In this document: positions 53,694-54,855 of the stretch, in pieces | Numbering within the stretch: position 1 is the first letter of the stretch | Layout of the letters: each line of letters begins with the position of its first letter | Source: Pseudooceanicola batsensis HTCC2597 | GTDB lineage: Bacteria; Pseudomonadota; Alphaproteobacteria; Rhodobacterales; Rhodobacteraceae | Direction: 5' to 3' | NCBI RefSeq assembly: GCF_000152725.1 | Contig: NZ_CH724131.1 | Span: forward strand, 731,655-786,509 | Length of the DNA stretch: 54,855 nucleotides | Position numbers and translations under genes: made by a program | Notes under the pieces: generated by a model | The model's input: only the letters and a program-made list of their open reading frames with translations | Told to the model about the DNA's origin: nothing | The model's database searches: none

Positions 53694-54278
53694 ATGGAAC
53701 TCGCCATTCTTCTGCTGGCCGCCGGCGCCTCCGCGCGGATGCGCGGCCGCGACAAGCTCATGGAACCGGTCGAGGGCGCGCCCCTTGTCGCGACGATGGC
53801 CCGCCGGGCGCGGGCAGTCACGCCCCATGTGGTCGTCACCCTGCCCGACCTCGCCCATCCGCGCGCCCGCGCGCTCGAGGGGCAGCCGCTGCGCCTTCTC
53901 TCCGTTCCCGACGCCGCCACAGGCATGAGCGCCTCGTTCCGCGCCGCCGCAGCGGCCCTGCCCGCCGAGATCCCCGGCCTTCTCATCCTGCCCGCCGACA
54001 TGCCCGACCTCACCGCCGACGACCTCGCCACCGTCGCCGCCCGCTGGCGCAGCGCCCCCGACCGCATCCACCGCGCCACCGCCGCCGACGGCACCCCCGG
54101 CCACCCGGTGGTCCTGCCAGCCCGCCTGCTGCCCGCGCTGAAAGGGCTCACCGGCGACACCGGCCCCCGCACCCTCCTGCGTCCCGAGACGGTGGTCCCG
54201 GTGCGCCTGCCTGCCCGGAACGCCACCACCGATCTCGACACGCCCGAGGACTGGGCCGCCTGGCGCGCCCGCCCCTGA
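53694..54278 (+). CDS. MobA-like nucleotidyltransferase
   Basis: 194-residue protein of the MobA/MocA NTP-transferase group. The N-terminal LLAAGASARMRGRDKLMEPVEG is the nucleotide loop with the conserved Lys; ILPADMPDLTADDL carries the metal Asp, and GHPVVLPARLL follows. MocA adds CMP to molybdopterin, MobA GMP; which applies is not clear. Starts 9 bp behind the FAD-GcvT gene, so it is probably cotranscribed, although that enzyme needs no molybdenum. Confidence 0.87.
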   Translation: MELAILLLAAGASARMRGRDKLMEPVEGAPLVATMARRARAVTPHVVVTLPDLAHPRARALEGQPLRLLSVPDAATGMSASFRAAAAALPAEIPGLLILPADMPDLTADDLATVAARWRSAPDRIHRATAADGTPGHPVVLPARLLPALKGLTGDTGPRTLLRPETVVPVRLPARNATTDLDTPEDWAAWRARP

Positions 54279-54331
54279 CTTCTTTGGTCCGGAAAATATC
54301 CCCGCCGGAGGCAGCGCCGCGCCAGCGGCGC
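54279..54331. repeat. Intergenic hairpin element B
   Basis: CTTCTTTGGTCCGGAAAATA, then TCCCCGCCGGAGGCA, then a perfect hairpin GCGCCGC-GCCA-GCGGCGC (54314-54331). It has the same order as element A at 35086-35146: TTCTT, TCC, AAATATCCC, GGAG, hairpin. It lies between the convergent MobA-like and zinc-finger genes. Confidence 0.6.
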
Positions 54332-54347
54332 ACCCCCGCGCAACGGG

Positions 54348-54617
54348 TCACTTCAGCTGGCTGTCCTTGGACCCGCGCCGGTTGATCCCGCCCCGCGTCA
54401 CGCCGCGGCCGTCGCGCTCCTGCTGGCAGTCGATGCAGAGCTTGACCCCCGGGATGGCCGCCCGACGCGCCTCGGGGATTTCCTCTTCGCACTCGGCACA
54501 ATGGGTCAGGCTCGCGCCTGTCGGGACGGATCGGCTCCGCATGCGGTCCAGCTCGTCCTTGATCGAGGCTTCGATCTGTTCGCTTACCGCGCCGTCGCGC
54601 GCCCAGCCACCGGCCAT
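54348..54617 (-). CDS. TraR/DksA C4-type zinc finger protein
   Basis: 89 residues. The zinc finger CAECEEEIPEARRAA...KLCIDCQ is of the DksA/TraR type with all four Cys; DksA-like proteins enter the RNA polymerase secondary channel. This short form lacks the long coiled-coil of DksA, like YbiI/TraR. AAGGGGG lies seven bases before the ATG, in the 3' arm of a small hairpin (ACCCC...GGGGGT), so translation could be tuned by that fold. Confidence 0.88.
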   Translation of the reverse strand: MAGGWARDGAVSEQIEASIKDELDRMRSRSVPTGASLTHCAECEEEIPEARRAAIPGVKLCIDCQQERDGRGVTRGGINRRGSKDSQLK

Positions 54618-54666
54618 CGGCCACCCCCTTCAGAGGGGTTCAAGATAGCCCGGGGCGGCGGCCTCG

Positions 54667-54762
54667 TCAAAACCCGGCCATGCCGATCCCGCTCGCGGCC
54701 ACGCAGGCAAGCGCGGCGGATGTCAGGATGCTCCAGCGGAAGACGCCGAGAAACAAGTTCAT
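54667..54762 (-). CDS. Possible 31-residue hydrophobic peptide
   Basis: ATG at 54762 preceded by GGGGG, reading a short amphipathic start (MNLFLGVFRWS) and one membrane-length segment ILTSAALACVAASGIGMAGF before TGA. It lies 49 bp upstream of the zinc-finger gene on the same strand and could be a tiny membrane peptide or leader. No homology known to me; it could be chance. Confidence 0.3.
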   Translation of the reverse strand: MNLFLGVFRWSILTSAALACVAASGIGMAGF

Positions 54763-54855
54763 CACGAACCCCCAGGTTCAAATGTTGCCGGGCAAAATGA
54801 ACGCCCGCCTGAAACAATTTCGGGGCATGGGATGCCGTGCGGGGTGCAGTGACCT

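Overview
The window reads as ordinary chromosome of a high-GC alphaproteobacterium, most likely Rhodobacterales (Roseobacter/Paracoccaceae type). The signs are a class II B12-dependent ribonucleotide reductase of about 1216 residues, an IalB-family periplasmic protein, a fused FAD oxidoreductase/GcvT protein, a small Hint-domain protein, DUF2254 and DUF3445 proteins, and an intergenic element of a kind I recall from that order. I see no phage, insertion sequence, integrase, CRISPR array or rRNA operon. About 50 protein genes and two tRNA genes are supported.

Layout. 1-7.3 kb: the end of a ThDP enzyme gene with two apparent frameshifts, a low-GC orphan gene, nrdJ with tandem NrdR-like boxes, tRNA-Pro, a DUF192 protein and a double cold-shock-domain protein. 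7.3-11 kb: pdxH, fabI, gpt and a HerA-like ATPase. 10.9-11.3 kb: a gene-free stretch with two plus-strand Rho-independent terminators and no upstream CDS, probably two small RNAs. 11.4-17.3 kb: envelope genes, namely ialB, a divergent MepK-like hydrolase/L,D-transpeptidase pair, and lpxD with a private ACP and ketoacyl synthase. 17.4-24.6 kb: pdxA, a twin PRC-barrel protein, a lipid kinase/metallophosphatase pair, serS, an EF-hand protein and a TspO-like membrane protein. 24.7-28.3 kb: the yfgM-bamB-der operon. 28.5-33.4 kb: an RND efflux adaptor/pump pair behind an 18-bp perfect palindrome. 33.5-36.5 kb: fabD, fabG, an EamA transporter and a small membrane protein. 36.8-38.1 kb: rpsF-rpsR-rplI. 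38.2-42.4 kb: a glycosyltransferase-like protein, DUF1330, a phosphatase, a nuclease-like protein, tig and tRNA-Leu. 42.6-46.8 kb: a degenerate Hint protein, nnr and glnB-glnA. 47-54.9 kb: an orphan protein, DUF3445, a hydrolase-OsmC fusion, DUF2254, the dimethylglycine dehydrogenase-like protein, a MobA-like transferase and a DksA-type zinc finger protein.

How the genes connect. Fatty acid and lipid A functions are scattered over four sites (fabI; lpxD-acp-KAS; fabD-fabG; the lipid kinase). Peptidoglycan 3-3 crosslink formation and cleavage are predicted for the divergent pair at 12-14.6 kb. Outer membrane assembly is bamB. Nitrogen assimilation is glnB-glnA. PLP synthesis is pdxH and pdxA. 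Nothing looks like a classical defence island. The most novel-looking items are the tandem small-RNA candidates, the 18-residue acidic repeats between two PRC barrels, the Hint protein without its catalytic residues, and the lpxD-linked ACP/KAS pair. All functions are inferred from sequence by eye; no database search was run.
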